DNA of 64,000 nt from positions 1 through 64,000 of the forward strand of contig CAKPJN010000008.1 of NCBI GenBank assembly GCA_934162665.1, in the 5' to 3' direction. Source of the DNA: an uncultured Bacilli bacterium (GTDB lineage: Bacteria; Bacillota_I; Bacilli_A; RF39; UBA660). The notes under the pieces are model-generated. The model saw nothing but the letters and a program-made list of their open reading frames with translations. It ran no database searches and was not told the DNA's origin. The position numbers were made by a program, and so were the translations under genes. Shown piece after piece: positions 7,675-16,567 of the stretch. Every line of letters starts with the position of its first letter. Within the stretch, counting starts at the first letter, position 1.

Positions 7675-8499
7675 TTATTTATTATACATATCTAAGAAGT
7701 TCTTTTTTTCTGTGTCAGTTTTTAATCCTAATACTGTGTTTATATTAACATTTAAACTAGAAGCAAAAATATTATATTCTACCATTTTATTATCTTCTTT
7801 TAGTTTTTTTATTAATTGTTTAATTGCAAATCTTTTGGAGGTTGTGATATCATTTTTAGATTTTTCAGTAAAACGACACGCACAATTAATAAATGATAAA
7901 TTATTATATTTGCTCCAAGAAATAATATCATCTTCTCTTATTAGATACATTGGTCTAATTAATTCCATACCTAAATAGTTTTTGCTTCTTAATTTAGGTG
8001 GCATGCTTTTATATTCACCACCATACATAATACTCATCATAATGGTTTCTATAACGTCGTCAAAATGATGGCCTAAGGCTATTTTATTACATCCTAATTC
8101 CTGCGCTTTTTGGTAAAGACAGCCTCTACGCATTCTAGCACATAGGTAACATGGGCTGGATTTTTCTTTATTAACTATTTCAAAAATATTTGAATCAAAT
8201 ATTTTAATATCTAGTCCTAATATTTCAGCATTATCTTTTATTTTAGTAAGATTTTTTTGATTATATCCGGGATTCATAACTAAGTAAATCAATTCAAATT
8301 TTATTTTACCATGTTTTTGTAATTCCTCTAAACATTTTGCCATAAGCATTGAATCTTTACCGCCTGATATACAAACTGCAATTTTATCATTTTCTTTTAT
8401 TAATTCATATTCTTTTACGGCTTTAGTAAATGGTCTCCAAATTACTTTTCTAAATTTTGTTATAATGCTTCTTTCAATTTCTTCTTTATTAGTTAACAT
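7675..8499 (-). CDS. PP-loop ATPase of the TtcA (tRNA 2-thiolation) family
   Basis: 274 residues. The N-type ATP-pyrophosphatase motif SGGKDS is followed by CYLCARMRRGCLY (CxxC, positioned as in TtcA), GHHFDDVIETIMM and a later CAC pair. TtcA enzymes use ATP and an Fe-S cluster to thiolate cytidine-32 of tRNA. The three-cysteine pattern is present. It overlaps the preceding thioredoxin-like gene by 7 bp and is likely translationally coupled to it. A related clostridial PP-loop subgroup is an alternative, so the exact tRNA position is inference. Confidence 0.8.
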   Translation of the reverse strand: MLTNKEEIERSIITKFRKVIWRPFTKAVKEYELIKENDKIAVCISGGKDSMLMAKCLEELQKHGKIKFELIYLVMNPGYNQKNLTKIKDNAEILGLDIKIFDSNIFEIVNKEKSSPCYLCARMRRGCLYQKAQELGCNKIALGHHFDDVIETIMMSIMYGGEYKSMPPKLRSKNYLGMELIRPMYLIREDDIISWSKYNNLSFINCACRFTEKSKNDITTSKRFAIKQLIKKLKEDNKMVEYNIFASSLNVNINTVLGLKTDTEKKNFLDMYNK

Positions 8500-9209
8500 G
8501 TTGTTTTTCCAGGTCCATCACAAGTATTAGGATTAGTCTTTATTTTTTTTATCCCATCTTTATATATCTTTAAAAGGTCTTCTTTTTGTTTTTTTGTTAA
8601 TTCTTTAGATGGATCTTTTTGATCATCAACAGTAGATATATGAAGATCAACTATTTCTCCATCTCTTACAAATACAACAGTAGGAAAATATAATCTTTTT
8701 ATGGAAGCATCATTTAATCCTTCATAGCTTGATAATTTATCACCTAATATCTTAACAATTTCATAATAATCCTTTGTTCCTTCTTTGTCTGTAATTATTT
8801 TTCCATTTTCATCTAGATGTTTTATATCTCTAATTGATAATGCGTTAAAATAGTAAACTTCATCTAAACATTCGCAGTTAGCTGCATTTATTAAAACTGG
8901 TATAGCGTTACGACACCATGGGCATTCAGGGAAACCAAAATAGATTACGCCAGTTTTATTTTTTAATATATCTATTACTTCTTTACTAGTTATATATTTT
9001 ATATTATTATCTTTTGGAATAGTAACTTCCATAATTTTCTTACCACTATTTTTTGATTTAGTACCATTTAATGACTCATATTCTTCTTTAAACTTTTTCT
9101 CGTCTGCTGTATATGATTTAGTATTTTTAACAACGGCTATTAAAATTCCTAATATTATGATTATTAATATTAATATTATAATTATTATATTTTTCTTTTT
9201 ATCTTCCAT
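8493..9209 (-). CDS. Membrane-anchored thioredoxin-fold protein
   Basis: About 238 residues: a single N-terminal membrane segment rich in Ile/Leu (~7-27), then an extracytoplasmic thioredoxin-like domain with GVIYFGFPECPWC (CPWC active site) and a cis-Pro-like RLYFPTVVFV. It is probably a cell-surface thiol oxidoreductase or a bacteriocin-accessory-type thioredoxin. The ATG at 9209 is chosen for the GGAG site; the upstream GTG lacks one. It ends in Cys-rich CDGPGKTTC. It overlaps the TtcA-like gene, but a functional link is not evident. Confidence 0.7.
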   Translation of the reverse strand: MEDKKKNIIIIILILIIIILGILIAVVKNTKSYTADEKKFKEEYESLNGTKSKNSGKKIMEVTIPKDNNIKYITSKEVIDILKNKTGVIYFGFPECPWCRNAIPVLINAANCECLDEVYYFNALSIRDIKHLDENGKIITDKEGTKDYYEIVKILGDKLSSYEGLNDASIKRLYFPTVVFVRDGEIVDLHISTVDDQKDPSKELTKKQKEDLLKIYKDGIKKIKTNPNTCDGPGKTTC

Positions 9210-9262
9210 AACTTCAACTCCAAACACATCCTATTATATAGTATATATTGTAATTTTTTCAA

Positions 9263-9772
9263 TTATCTTTCTAAATAATCTTTTCCTTTATGTGGTTCTT
9301 CTCTTAATAAATCATTATAGTTTTGTTGCCTTAGGGCTTCATATAATACAATCGCCACACAATTTGACAAATTCAAGGCTCTTACATTTGAACTCATGGG
9401 AATTCTCATGCAGTGTTCTAAATTCTTTTTTAAAAGTTCTTTTGGTATACCAGTTGATTCTTTTCCAAAGATGAAATATAAGTTTTCGTCTCGTTGATTC
9501 TCATAATTAAAACTAGTATGTGGTTTATGACCGTATCTTGTGAAATAATAATAAATCCCTGGATTTTTAGACTTAAACTCATCAAAATTTTCATAAATTG
9601 TATAATCTAGTTTATCAATATAATTTACGCCACTTCTTTTTAAATGAGCATCATCTAAAACAAAACCTAATGGTTTAATCAAGTGAAGTTTAGTGTTTGT
9701 TGCAACACAAGTACGCATTATATTTCCTGTATTCTGGGGTATTTCTGGTGAATATAAAACTATGTTATTCAT
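9263..9772 (-). CDS. trmL: tRNA (cytidine(34)-2'-O)-methyltransferase TrmL
   Basis: 169 residues, the normal length of the minimal SPOUT enzyme TrmL (YibK/CspR). Visible motifs are the N-terminal LYSPEIPQNTGNIMRTC, then FIFGKESTGIPKELL, and the C-terminal knot IPMSSNVRALNLSNCVAIVLYEALRQ that binds S-adenosylmethionine. It 2'-O-methylates the wobble base of tRNA-Leu isoacceptors. Start has GAGGACG upstream. It is followed closely by the thioredoxin-like gene. Confidence 0.92.
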   Translation of the reverse strand: MNNIVLYSPEIPQNTGNIMRTCVATNTKLHLIKPLGFVLDDAHLKRSGVNYIDKLDYTIYENFDEFKSKNPGIYYYFTRYGHKPHTSFNYENQRDENLYFIFGKESTGIPKELLKKNLEHCMRIPMSSNVRALNLSNCVAIVLYEALRQQNYNDLLREEPHKGKDYLER

Positions 9773-9800
9773 ATACGTCCTCTTTTCTAATAAAAATAGA

Positions 9801-10337
9801 CTACTCGCCTATTTTATTTATTTCAATAAATTGTTTAGTTTTTTCAATAGTTAGTTTTTGCTTTTTTGTTCCTTGTAATATATTAGTAACTTTATTATCT
9901 TCAAATATTACAATTGCTGGATAGTTACTTGTTAATTTTACTTTATATTGGTAATTAGAATTAAAACTATTTACAAATTCATCTTGATTAATGTTGCTTA
10001 AATTTAAATAGATAATTGAATCTTGTAATTCTTTTTTTTCTATTAATTTTTTAAATTCTTTCTCAAAGTTTCTACAATTATCATCGCTAGCAGTGCACAT
10101 GTAAATAACAGTAGTTTGATTTTCCATAATATAATGTTCTAATTCTTCTATACTAGTCAATTCTGATAGTGTGCCATTTATTACAGGAGTCTTTCTTTGA
10201 TATTCATCATATACTTGATACCAATTACATAAATAAAGGATAATTAAGAAAGTAACTAAAAAGGCAATCGTTAAAATCACATAGTTTTTAATTGGCACTT
10301 TTCTTAATTCTTCTTGTTCTTTTTCTTTTTTTCTCAT
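9801..10337 (-). CDS. Membrane-anchored thioredoxin-like protein without CxxC
   Basis: 178 residues with a charged N-terminus, one membrane segment (~19-40) and a thioredoxin-like fold (TTVIYMCTASDDNCRNFEKEF, then YPAIVIFEDN with a cis-Pro position). The usual CxxC is replaced by C-x5-C, so classical disulfide exchange is doubtful; it may be structural or a bacteriocin-accessory-like protein. AGGAGT precedes the start. It is a distant second member of the same fold as the protein at 8493-9209. Confidence 0.6.
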   Translation of the reverse strand: MRKKEKEQEELRKVPIKNYVILTIAFLVTFLIILYLCNWYQVYDEYQRKTPVINGTLSELTSIEELEHYIMENQTTVIYMCTASDDNCRNFEKEFKKLIEKKELQDSIIYLNLSNINQDEFVNSFNSNYQYKVKLTSNYPAIVIFEDNKVTNILQGTKKQKLTIEKTKQFIEINKIGE

Positions 10338-10400
10338 TTCAAATCACTCCTATCTATATTTTTATTTTATCATAAATTTATTAACTTTAATACTAAAAGT

Positions 10401-12581
10401 TTAATTAAAATATTCATTGACAATTTTTTCTATATCTTCTTTTTTCTCATCGTAAAAACAAAATCTGATATTTAATTTATCTTTTATAGTTAAAGGTATT
10501 TCAATAGTTTTACTTTGATAATTTAATATATGTGTATTACTTCCATCAAAATAGACAGGAAATTTTCTTTTTCTTACATCAATTAAATTATAATCATAAT
10601 CATCTTTATTTAATGATAAGATGTTATCTTTGATAATCATATTTTCTATTCTTCCATAACAGATAATTTCTATATTGGGCCAAATGTTAAATTTATTATA
10701 AAAATTAGTAAAAAATTTTTCTTGTTCTTGTTCTGTTAATTCATATGATAGAGTAAGTCTTTTTAAACCTAATTTATATAAATAATAAGCTGTGTAGATA
10801 TTATAAACATTTAAGCCGTAATCACCTATTATTTCTTTATCTTTATCAAAAAGATAATAATCATTTATTAAAGATTTGTTTGTGACTAACGCTCTTAAAT
10901 CAAATGGACATCTTTTTATAATTTTATAGATTTTCTTATCTTCTTTTACTTTTTCATATAATGAATCTTGTGTATAAATAATATCAAATCCTAAATTTTT
11001 ACAGGTTAATAGTTGATCTAAATTATTTACACTAGCACATTTATAATTAGTTGCATAAAAATCAACTAATGGAGAAAATTCTAGTGTTTTAATAACTATA
11101 TCTTTTGTATTTTGAATTCGTTTTTCAATCAGTTTTTCTACTGCTAGTCTACGCAATTCATTTAATTCCTTTATAGGAATAAAAATGTTTTCATCTTTTA
11201 TTATTTCAATATCAACACATTTAAATGGACTTCCTCCAAGTTTTTCTAATTGATACTTTATTTTTTCCAAATTAGTTGGTGAGGTTGTTGCACTTTCTAC
11301 TTTATCAGATTTTACTAATATATTATTTTTAGTATCAGACATCTCTAAAGTTAAATTTTCATTTACTTTTGCAATTAACTTTATAGAGATTGGAATTTTC
11401 TTTTCTTTATAAGAATTTATCTCTTTAGTTAGTTTAACATCAGATGTTTTAGAAACTGTATCATAACTTTTTAAATCTATTTTGTTATCAATATAGCATA
11501 TATTATTACTGCTAGATACTAAATTATCATTTTTATCATATAAGTAATTAATAATTAAGCCTTTACCGCTTTCAATAAATCTTATTCCATCTAATTGATT
11601 TAATTCTTTATTTAATTTAATTTTTATTTTTTTAGGTGTAATTTCTATTACTTTGCCTATTTCTAATCCTATATGATTGGGAGTACTATTATTCATAAAT
11701 TCAGATGGTTTTGCATTAAACATGTGTCCTTCAGTAAATCCTCTATTAAAAACAGTTCTTAACTTGTTTTCTTCTTGCTCTATATTAAATTCTTTATTAT
11801 CATCAATTAAATTTCTATAATATCTTGTGATTAGGCCAACATATTCGCTAGATTTCATACGTCCTTCTATTTTAAAGCTATCAATTCCACTATCAATCAA
11901 TTCTTTAATCTTTCTGGAAGTGTTTAATTCTTTAGTACTAAGAAGATATTTATTAGATGAAATTATTCTATTTTTATATTCCAATGAATAAGGTAATCTG
12001 CAACTTCCTGCACACTCACCTCTATTACCACTTCTTGTTCCAATCATACTACTCATTAGACAACATCCAGAATAGCTGATACATAATGCTCCGTGGACAA
12101 AAGCTTCTTTTTCGATTGGAACATCTATCTTTTCTATTTCTTCTTTTGATAACTCTCTTGATAAAACAACTCTTTTTACACCTAGTTTGTGGAACAATCT
12201 AACTGTATCAACTGAGGAATTATTTGCTTGTGTTGATGCATGTATTTCTAGGTTAGGATATTTTTCTCTTACTAGGCAAATCATACCAAAGTCTTGCATA
12301 ATTATGGCATCTATACCTAATTTATGTAAGTATTCAACTTGATTTAAAAAGTCTTCCACTTCATTATCCTTTATTAAAGTATTCATAGTTACATAAAGTT
12401 TTACATCATATAGATGACATAAATCTAGTGCCTGTTTAATTTCTTCGTTAGAAAAATTATGGGCAAATTTTCTAGCTCCATAGTTTTTTCCTCCTATATA
12501 TATAGCATCAGCACCATTATGAATAGCTTGTAATAATGAGTCCATATCTCCAGCAGGAATAAGTAGTTCAGGTTTTTTCAT
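10401..12581 (-). CDS. U32 family peptidase / RlhA-like protein
   Basis: 726 residues. The N-terminal half is a TIM-barrel of the U32 family: it starts PELLIPAGDMDSLLQAIHNG, and the signature EAFVHGALCISYSGCC and GNRGECAGSCR carries the cysteines that hold an Fe-S cluster. A long collagenase-type middle domain (DUF3656) and further C-terminal barrel part follow, as in E. coli RlhA (which hydroxylates a 23S rRNA cytidine) and clostridial long U32 proteins. It is therefore more likely an rRNA/tRNA hydroxylation factor than a true protease. GAGAGGAAG ribosome site. Confidence 0.8.
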   Translation of the reverse strand: MKKPELLIPAGDMDSLLQAIHNGADAIYIGGKNYGARKFAHNFSNEEIKQALDLCHLYDVKLYVTMNTLIKDNEVEDFLNQVEYLHKLGIDAIIMQDFGMICLVREKYPNLEIHASTQANNSSVDTVRLFHKLGVKRVVLSRELSKEEIEKIDVPIEKEAFVHGALCISYSGCCLMSSMIGTRSGNRGECAGSCRLPYSLEYKNRIISSNKYLLSTKELNTSRKIKELIDSGIDSFKIEGRMKSSEYVGLITRYYRNLIDDNKEFNIEQEENKLRTVFNRGFTEGHMFNAKPSEFMNNSTPNHIGLEIGKVIEITPKKIKIKLNKELNQLDGIRFIESGKGLIINYLYDKNDNLVSSSNNICYIDNKIDLKSYDTVSKTSDVKLTKEINSYKEKKIPISIKLIAKVNENLTLEMSDTKNNILVKSDKVESATTSPTNLEKIKYQLEKLGGSPFKCVDIEIIKDENIFIPIKELNELRRLAVEKLIEKRIQNTKDIVIKTLEFSPLVDFYATNYKCASVNNLDQLLTCKNLGFDIIYTQDSLYEKVKEDKKIYKIIKRCPFDLRALVTNKSLINDYYLFDKDKEIIGDYGLNVYNIYTAYYLYKLGLKRLTLSYELTEQEQEKFFTNFYNKFNIWPNIEIICYGRIENMIIKDNILSLNKDDYDYNLIDVRKRKFPVYFDGSNTHILNYQSKTIEIPLTIKDKLNIRFCFYDEKKEDIEKIVNEYFN

Positions 12582-12710
12582 ATTATACTTCCTCTCTTAC
12601 TAAAAGTTTATCATACAAAACATTTGTTTGCAACAACTTTATTTTAGGTATTAAAATTAATAGTTACTGTTATATTTCTTTTTTGTAGCTGAAGTTCATA
12701 AAATTATAGT

Positions 12711-13073
12711 ATGAATAGTGAAAAAGAAAATGAAATTAAGAGACTAAGTTTTGAAAACTTTATATGGATAATTTTTATTGTTGTCTCAGCTTTAGATATA
12801 TACGGCGATGAACTTGTAAAAAAGTATATACGTGAAAATAATAAAAAAGCTGATATACGAGCAAAAAAAATATTTTTCTATGTATTAATTGTAACAATTA
12901 TTATCTATATGTATTTTTTTATTAGGAATTACCATGATGTGCAAAAGCATCCCGGAAATGATGAATATGAGATAAGGCTTTTAGGTAGTGTTTTTATGTT
13001 GGCTGGAACAATATGTCTTTTATATTTTCAAATCGAAACAACTACTATTACTGAAGGCCCTTCTAACGTTTAG
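12711..13073 (+). CDS. Small two-pass membrane protein, paralogue of 13400-13726
   Basis: 120 residues of unknown function, with predicted membrane segments at ~15-33 and ~52-70 and a further hydrophobic stretch at ~90-107. The opening FENFIWIIFIVVSALDIY and the ELVKKYI that follows are shared with the gene at 13400 (EDFIWIIYLVIIALSYY, VERKYI), so the two are paralogues. No Shine-Dalgarno is visible; a CATAAAAT box ends 6 bp before the ATG, suggesting a leaderless mRNA. It is convergent with and overlaps the minus-strand gene at 13063 by 11 bp. Confidence 0.6.
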   Translation: MNSEKENEIKRLSFENFIWIIFIVVSALDIYGDELVKKYIRENNKKADIRAKKIFFYVLIVTIIIYMYFFIRNYHDVQKHPGNDEYEIRLLGSVFMLAGTICLLYFQIETTTITEGPSNV

Positions 13074-13350
13074 TATTCTTTAAATTTTCTATTTCTCTAT
13101 TTAAAGCATCTACCATTTTCTTTAGTAAAATTATACTTTCTTCTGCTGACATTGAGGTTGCTGTTGTTGTTCTTCTTTCAGCTTGAACTTGCTTATAAAA
13201 TGCATTTGTACATAATACTTGAGCTGTTAACATTAACCAATTTCCTAAGGCATTTTGTTCATTGGCTGTTAAATCGTCTATTAATAAATATCCTACTATT
13301 ACCGCGCTAAGACTAAATGCTTTGGCTGAAACATCAGGTATTATGTTCAT
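13063..13350 (-). CDS. Hypothetical small membrane-associated protein
   Basis: 95 residues. The N-terminal half is hydrophobic (SLSAVIVGYLLIDDL, WLMLTAQVLCTNAF), and the C-terminal half is a helix that could form a coiled coil (ILLKKMVDALNREIENLKN). A GGTGATA ribosome site precedes the ATG. It sits between two paralogous plus-strand genes, suggesting the three belong together, but no family is recognised. Confidence 0.5.
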   Translation of the reverse strand: MNIIPDVSAKAFSLSAVIVGYLLIDDLTANEQNALGNWLMLTAQVLCTNAFYKQVQAERRTTTATSMSAEESIILLKKMVDALNREIENLKNTKR

Positions 13351-13399
13351 ATTATCACCTATAAAATTATATTATTTATTTTTTAGAATATAATTTAAT

Positions 13400-13726
13400 A
13401 TGAATGAAAAGATAGAATTATTAGAAAAACTAAAAATTGAAGATTTTATATGGATTATTTATTTAGTAATAATTGCCCTTTCCTATTACAGTAACTATGT
13501 AGAAAGAAAATATATTATTTATAATGATAAGATTGCTAAAGAAAAATATCAAAATTTAATTAGAATTATATTTGCTATTGCCCTACTTGTATATCTTTAC
13601 TTTTTTATAGACGTGTATAAAGGAGTTAATAATTTAAAACACACTGATACCTTAAATAGAAAAGTATTTACTAATTTAAGTTTTACGGCTTCTGCACTAA
13701 TATTAATAGCTGGGCTATATTACTAG
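13400..13726 (+). CDS. Small membrane protein, paralogue of 12711-13073
   Basis: 108 residues with three hydrophobic stretches (~16-34, ~52-71, ~92-107); same N-terminal pattern as the protein at 12711. A perfect TATAAT (13389-13394) ends only 5 bp before the ATG and there is no Shine-Dalgarno, so transcription would start at or next to the initiation codon (leaderless mRNA, inference). Function unknown. Confidence 0.6.
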   Translation: MNEKIELLEKLKIEDFIWIIYLVIIALSYYSNYVERKYIIYNDKIAKEKYQNLIRIIFAIALLVYLYFFIDVYKGVNNLKHTDTLNRKVFTNLSFTASALILIAGLYY

Positions 13727-13773
13727 CTATTGCAATATTTGATGAAGAATTGGAAATTGAGCTTGCATTTTCA

Positions 13774-13798
13774 TAAAAAAGAAAAGCCTAAGCTTTTC
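13774..13798 (-). terminator. Terminator of the Fur–hydrogenase–rubrerythrin unit
   Basis: 7-bp stem (13781-13787 with 13792-13798), 4-nt loop, followed on the minus strand by a run of six T. It lies directly after the rubrerythrin stop codon. Confidence 0.85.
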
Positions 13799-13805
13799 AA
13801 CTAAT

Positions 13806-14348
13806 TTATTCGTAATTGTCTGCTTTAACTTCCATAAAACTTTGTGGATGTGCACATACTGGACATACCTCTAGAGCATCTTTTCCTTCATAAACATATC
13901 CACAATTACGACAAACCCAGATTTTATCTCCATCTTTATGGAAGATTCTATCATCTTTAACATTTTGTAATAATGTAAGATATCTTTTTTCATGTTCTTT
14001 TTCAATTTCAGCAACTTTTTCAAATAAGAATGCAATACGGTTAAATCCTTCTTCTTTAGCAGTTTCTGCAAATTCTTTATACATTTCTGTCCATTCATAG
14101 TTTTCGCCTGCTGCTGCATCTTCTAAGTTAGTAGCAGTATCTGGAATAGATCCTCCATGTAATTCTTTAAACCACATTTTAGCATGTTCTTTTTCATTAT
14201 TTGCAGTTTCTTCAAAGATAGCTGCTAATTGTTCATAACCATCTTTCTTTGCCTTACTTGCATAGTAAGTATATTTATTTCTTGCTTGAGATTCTCCAGC
14301 AAATGCAGCCATTAAATTAGCTTCAGTTTTGCTTCCTTTTAATTCCAT
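13806..14348 (-). CDS. rbr: Rubrerythrin
   Basis: 180 residues. A ferritin-like four-helix bundle (~1-135) carries the diiron ligands in [49 protein letters not shown]-terminal rubredoxin domain (~145-172) has CRNCGY and CPVC. Rubrerythrin reduces hydrogen peroxide in the cytoplasm of anaerobes, taking electrons through its rubredoxin site. It lies 48 bp after the hydrogenase-like gene, which itself follows a Fur-family regulator, so all three are probably one peroxide- or iron-responsive operon. Confidence 0.95.
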   Translation of the reverse strand: MELKGSKTEANLMAAFAGESQARNKYTYYASKAKKDGYEQLAAIFEETANNEKEHAKMWFKELHGGSIPDTATNLEDAAAGENYEWTEMYKEFAETAKEEGFNRIAFLFEKVAEIEKEHEKRYLTLLQNVKDDRIFHKDGDKIWVCRNCGYVYEGKDALEVCPVCAHPQSFMEVKADNYE

Positions 14349-14396
14349 AATTTACCTTCTTTCTACTTCATTATTATATATTTATATTAAAAAGGA

Positions 14397-15848
14397 TTAA
14401 CCTTTTAATATACTACTTTTATCAGAATACTTTGTATGTAAAAGTTCTTCTGCTTTACTACTTAGAGGTCTTTCTAAAAAACTATTATAGATATCTATTA
14501 TATCTTGATTTTCATAGCTAGTTCTAACTTTTAGACTATTATCTTCACGATATAATTCCTTAGTTCTTTTTTCTATTTGTTCCTTAGCGTTTTTTATAGA
14601 ACCTAACGGTTGACCTCCACCACCTACACAGCCTCCTGGACAATTCATAACTTCAATAAAGTCATATTTACAAGTTCCATTTTCTAAATCTTTTAGAATA
14701 GATTCAACGTTTTTCAGTCCATGGACTATGAGTAATCTGATATTATCATCAGCAATTGTTATTGTTGCTTCTTTTAGGAAATCATAGCCTCTGACATTTT
14801 TGAATTCTAACAAATCATTTTCTGGATTTTTTCCTGTTAAGAAATGATAAGCCGTTCTAACTGCAGCTTCCATTACACCACCACTTGCTCCAAAGATTAC
14901 ACCGGCTCCACTTCCCCTTGACATTATTTTATCATATTCCATGTCTTCTAAACTTTTAAAATTCAACTCTTCTTCTTTTATCATTAAGGCAAGTTCGCTA
15001 TTTGTTATTACATAGTCAACATCTTTAATTTCATCACGCGATATTTCGTATTTTTTAGCTGTACAAGGAGTAATAGCAACTGTTACTATGTCTTCTTTAG
15101 GAATAGACATCATATCACTAAAATAAGTCTTAATCATGGCTCCTTGCATTCCAATTGGACTTTTACAAGTTGATAAATGATTTAATAATTTAGGATGATA
15201 GATTTCCATATATTTTACCCAAGATGGACAACAACTTGTAAATTGTGGTAGATTAATCTTATTTTTAATTCTTTCTATTAATTCACTAGCTTCTTCCATA
15301 ATAGTTAAATCAGCCCCAAATGTTGTATCAAAGACATAATTAAAACCTATCTTTTTTAAAGCCGATACTAATTTATTTTCTACATTTACAGAATCCATCT
15401 CAAATGCTTCTCCTAATGCTACTCTTACTGCAGGAGATGTAAAAGCGATTACTACTTTATCAGTATCTTCTATATAATCTTTTACTTTTTTATAACAGTA
15501 TTTTGGAACAATAGCTCCAACTGGACAATTAAGAAGACATTGTCCACAATTGATACAAACAGGGTCTATTACTTTATTTTTATTATACTTTATACCAACT
15601 TGTTTTTTACAAATAAAACTACATCTACCGCATTTAATACATTTTTCATCAATTCTTTCAATAGCGGGATTATCTTTAGAAATTGGAATTGGAACATCAA
15701 ATGATTCATCTTCAGAATCTTCTTCTACAATGTTATCGGTTTCTTTTAAAAATGATTTTGGAGCGCTACATATTGGACATGATGTTAGTTTTTCAAAATC
15801 TTCTGTTTCTATTATTTCAGCGCATATTTCACATCTATATTTCTTCAT
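14397..15848 (-). CDS. [FeFe]-hydrogenase-like protein with N-terminal rubredoxin domain
   Basis: 483 residues. The order is a rubredoxin-like knot at 4-30 (Cys6, Cys9, Cys24, Cys27), a two-cluster ferredoxin domain at ~65-115 (CIKCGRCSFIC, CINCGQCLLNC), then the H-cluster domain with L1 TSCCPSW, L2 TPCTAKKYE and L3 EVMNCPGGCVGGGGQP. All H-cluster cysteines and the proton-relay cysteine of L1 are present, so it may be active. The fused rubredoxin domain suggests electron exchange with the neighbouring rubrerythrin. The ATG at 15848 overlaps the end of the Fur-type gene; an upstream in-frame TTG is an alternative start. Confidence 0.85.
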   Translation of the reverse strand: MKKYRCEICAEIIETEDFEKLTSCPICSAPKSFLKETDNIVEEDSEDESFDVPIPISKDNPAIERIDEKCIKCGRCSFICKKQVGIKYNKNKVIDPVCINCGQCLLNCPVGAIVPKYCYKKVKDYIEDTDKVVIAFTSPAVRVALGEAFEMDSVNVENKLVSALKKIGFNYVFDTTFGADLTIMEEASELIERIKNKINLPQFTSCCPSWVKYMEIYHPKLLNHLSTCKSPIGMQGAMIKTYFSDMMSIPKEDIVTVAITPCTAKKYEISRDEIKDVDYVITNSELALMIKEEELNFKSLEDMEYDKIMSRGSGAGVIFGASGGVMEAAVRTAYHFLTGKNPENDLLEFKNVRGYDFLKEATITIADDNIRLLIVHGLKNVESILKDLENGTCKYDFIEVMNCPGGCVGGGGQPLGSIKNAKEQIEKRTKELYREDNSLKVRTSYENQDIIDIYNSFLERPLSSKAEELLHTKYSDKSSILKG

Positions 15849-16221
15849 TACAACTTTTGCACACTCCTTCAAATACGATATTTGAATTATCTATTTTCAC
15901 AAAATATTTTCTTTCTATATCTTTGATTACTCGTTCGTATCTATTATCATAAATATCTATTATTCTATGACACTTTTTACATTCTAGGTGATAATGAGGA
16001 TTACAATCTGCATCATAATGATCAAGCCCATTAATGTCTGCTATCTTCTTTATTTTTCCATCACTTAACAATTTATTTACTGTTCTATAGACAGTGGCTT
16101 GTCCTAATGTCTGAGATTTTTTATTGACATTACTATATAACTGTTTTATCGTTGGATGAGTTTTATCTTCTTTTAAGGTATCTATTATGATACTTTTTTG
16201 TTTGGTATTTCTAGTATACAT
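15835..16221 (-). CDS. Fur/PerR-family metalloregulator
   Basis: 128 residues. An N-terminal winged helix (TIKQLYSNVNKKSQTLGQATVYRTVNKL) precedes a metal-binding domain with DHYDADCNPHYHLECKKC and a C-terminal CKSC, i.e. two CxxC zinc pairs and the His/Asp regulatory site. DNA-binding wording matches PerR/Fur. It lies in one transcript with an [FeFe]-hydrogenase-like protein and rubrerythrin, so a PerR-like peroxide sensor is the best guess, although the upstream box reads as Fur-type. ATG at 16221 follows AAAGGAGCG. Probably autoregulated. Confidence 0.85.
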   Translation of the reverse strand: MYTRNTKQKSIIIDTLKEDKTHPTIKQLYSNVNKKSQTLGQATVYRTVNKLLSDGKIKKIADINGLDHYDADCNPHYHLECKKCHRIIDIYDNRYERVIKDIERKYFVKIDNSNIVFEGVCKSCNEEI

Positions 16222-16235
16222 AATCGCTCCTTTAT

Positions 16236-16284
16236 TGATAACTATTATCAATAACAATTATATCATTTTATTTTTTTGTGTCAA
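16236..16284 (-). promoter_or_regulatory. Promoter with Fur/PerR box ahead of the Fur-family gene
   Basis: TTGACA (-35, 16279-16284), a 16-bp spacer and TATAAT (-10, 16257-16262) on the minus strand. TGATAACTATTATCA (16236-16250) matches the 15-bp Fur box in 14 positions and covers the expected start point. Placement predicts direct repression of the whole operon by its first product. Confidence 0.85.
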
Positions 16285-16345
16285 TATTTTTAAAGAATAA
16301 TTCACTATTAACTAATTTATACATATATTACTATAGGTGAAGTCT

Positions 16346-16567
16346 ATGAATTATAAAAATGGAAAACATAATCATTTTTGTAGATGTAGTTATTGCAAAC
16401 AAAAAAGAAGAACTAGCCCTATTTGGTTAGCCGCTCTAATAATGATACTTGTTATAATTTTTTATCAATCACTTTTACTTATATTTGTTTGTACTAGATT
16501 GAATGCTATTATTCTATTTTCCTTGTTCGCTTTCATCAACTTTTTGATATTTTTCATTTTCTTTTAA
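16346..16567 (+). CDS. Small Cys-rich N-terminus membrane protein
   Basis: 73 residues. The N-terminal 28 residues are basic with HFCRCSYCKQKRR, followed by a long hydrophobic region (~32-73), probably two membrane passes. TAGGTGA precedes the ATG. It overlaps the 3' end of the convergent ysxE-like gene by 54 bp. No family recognised; the cysteine cluster might bind metal, but that is conjecture. Confidence 0.45.
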   Translation: MNYKNGKHNHFCRCSYCKQKRRTSPIWLAALIMILVIIFYQSLLLIFVCTRLNAIILFSLFAFINFLIFFIFF

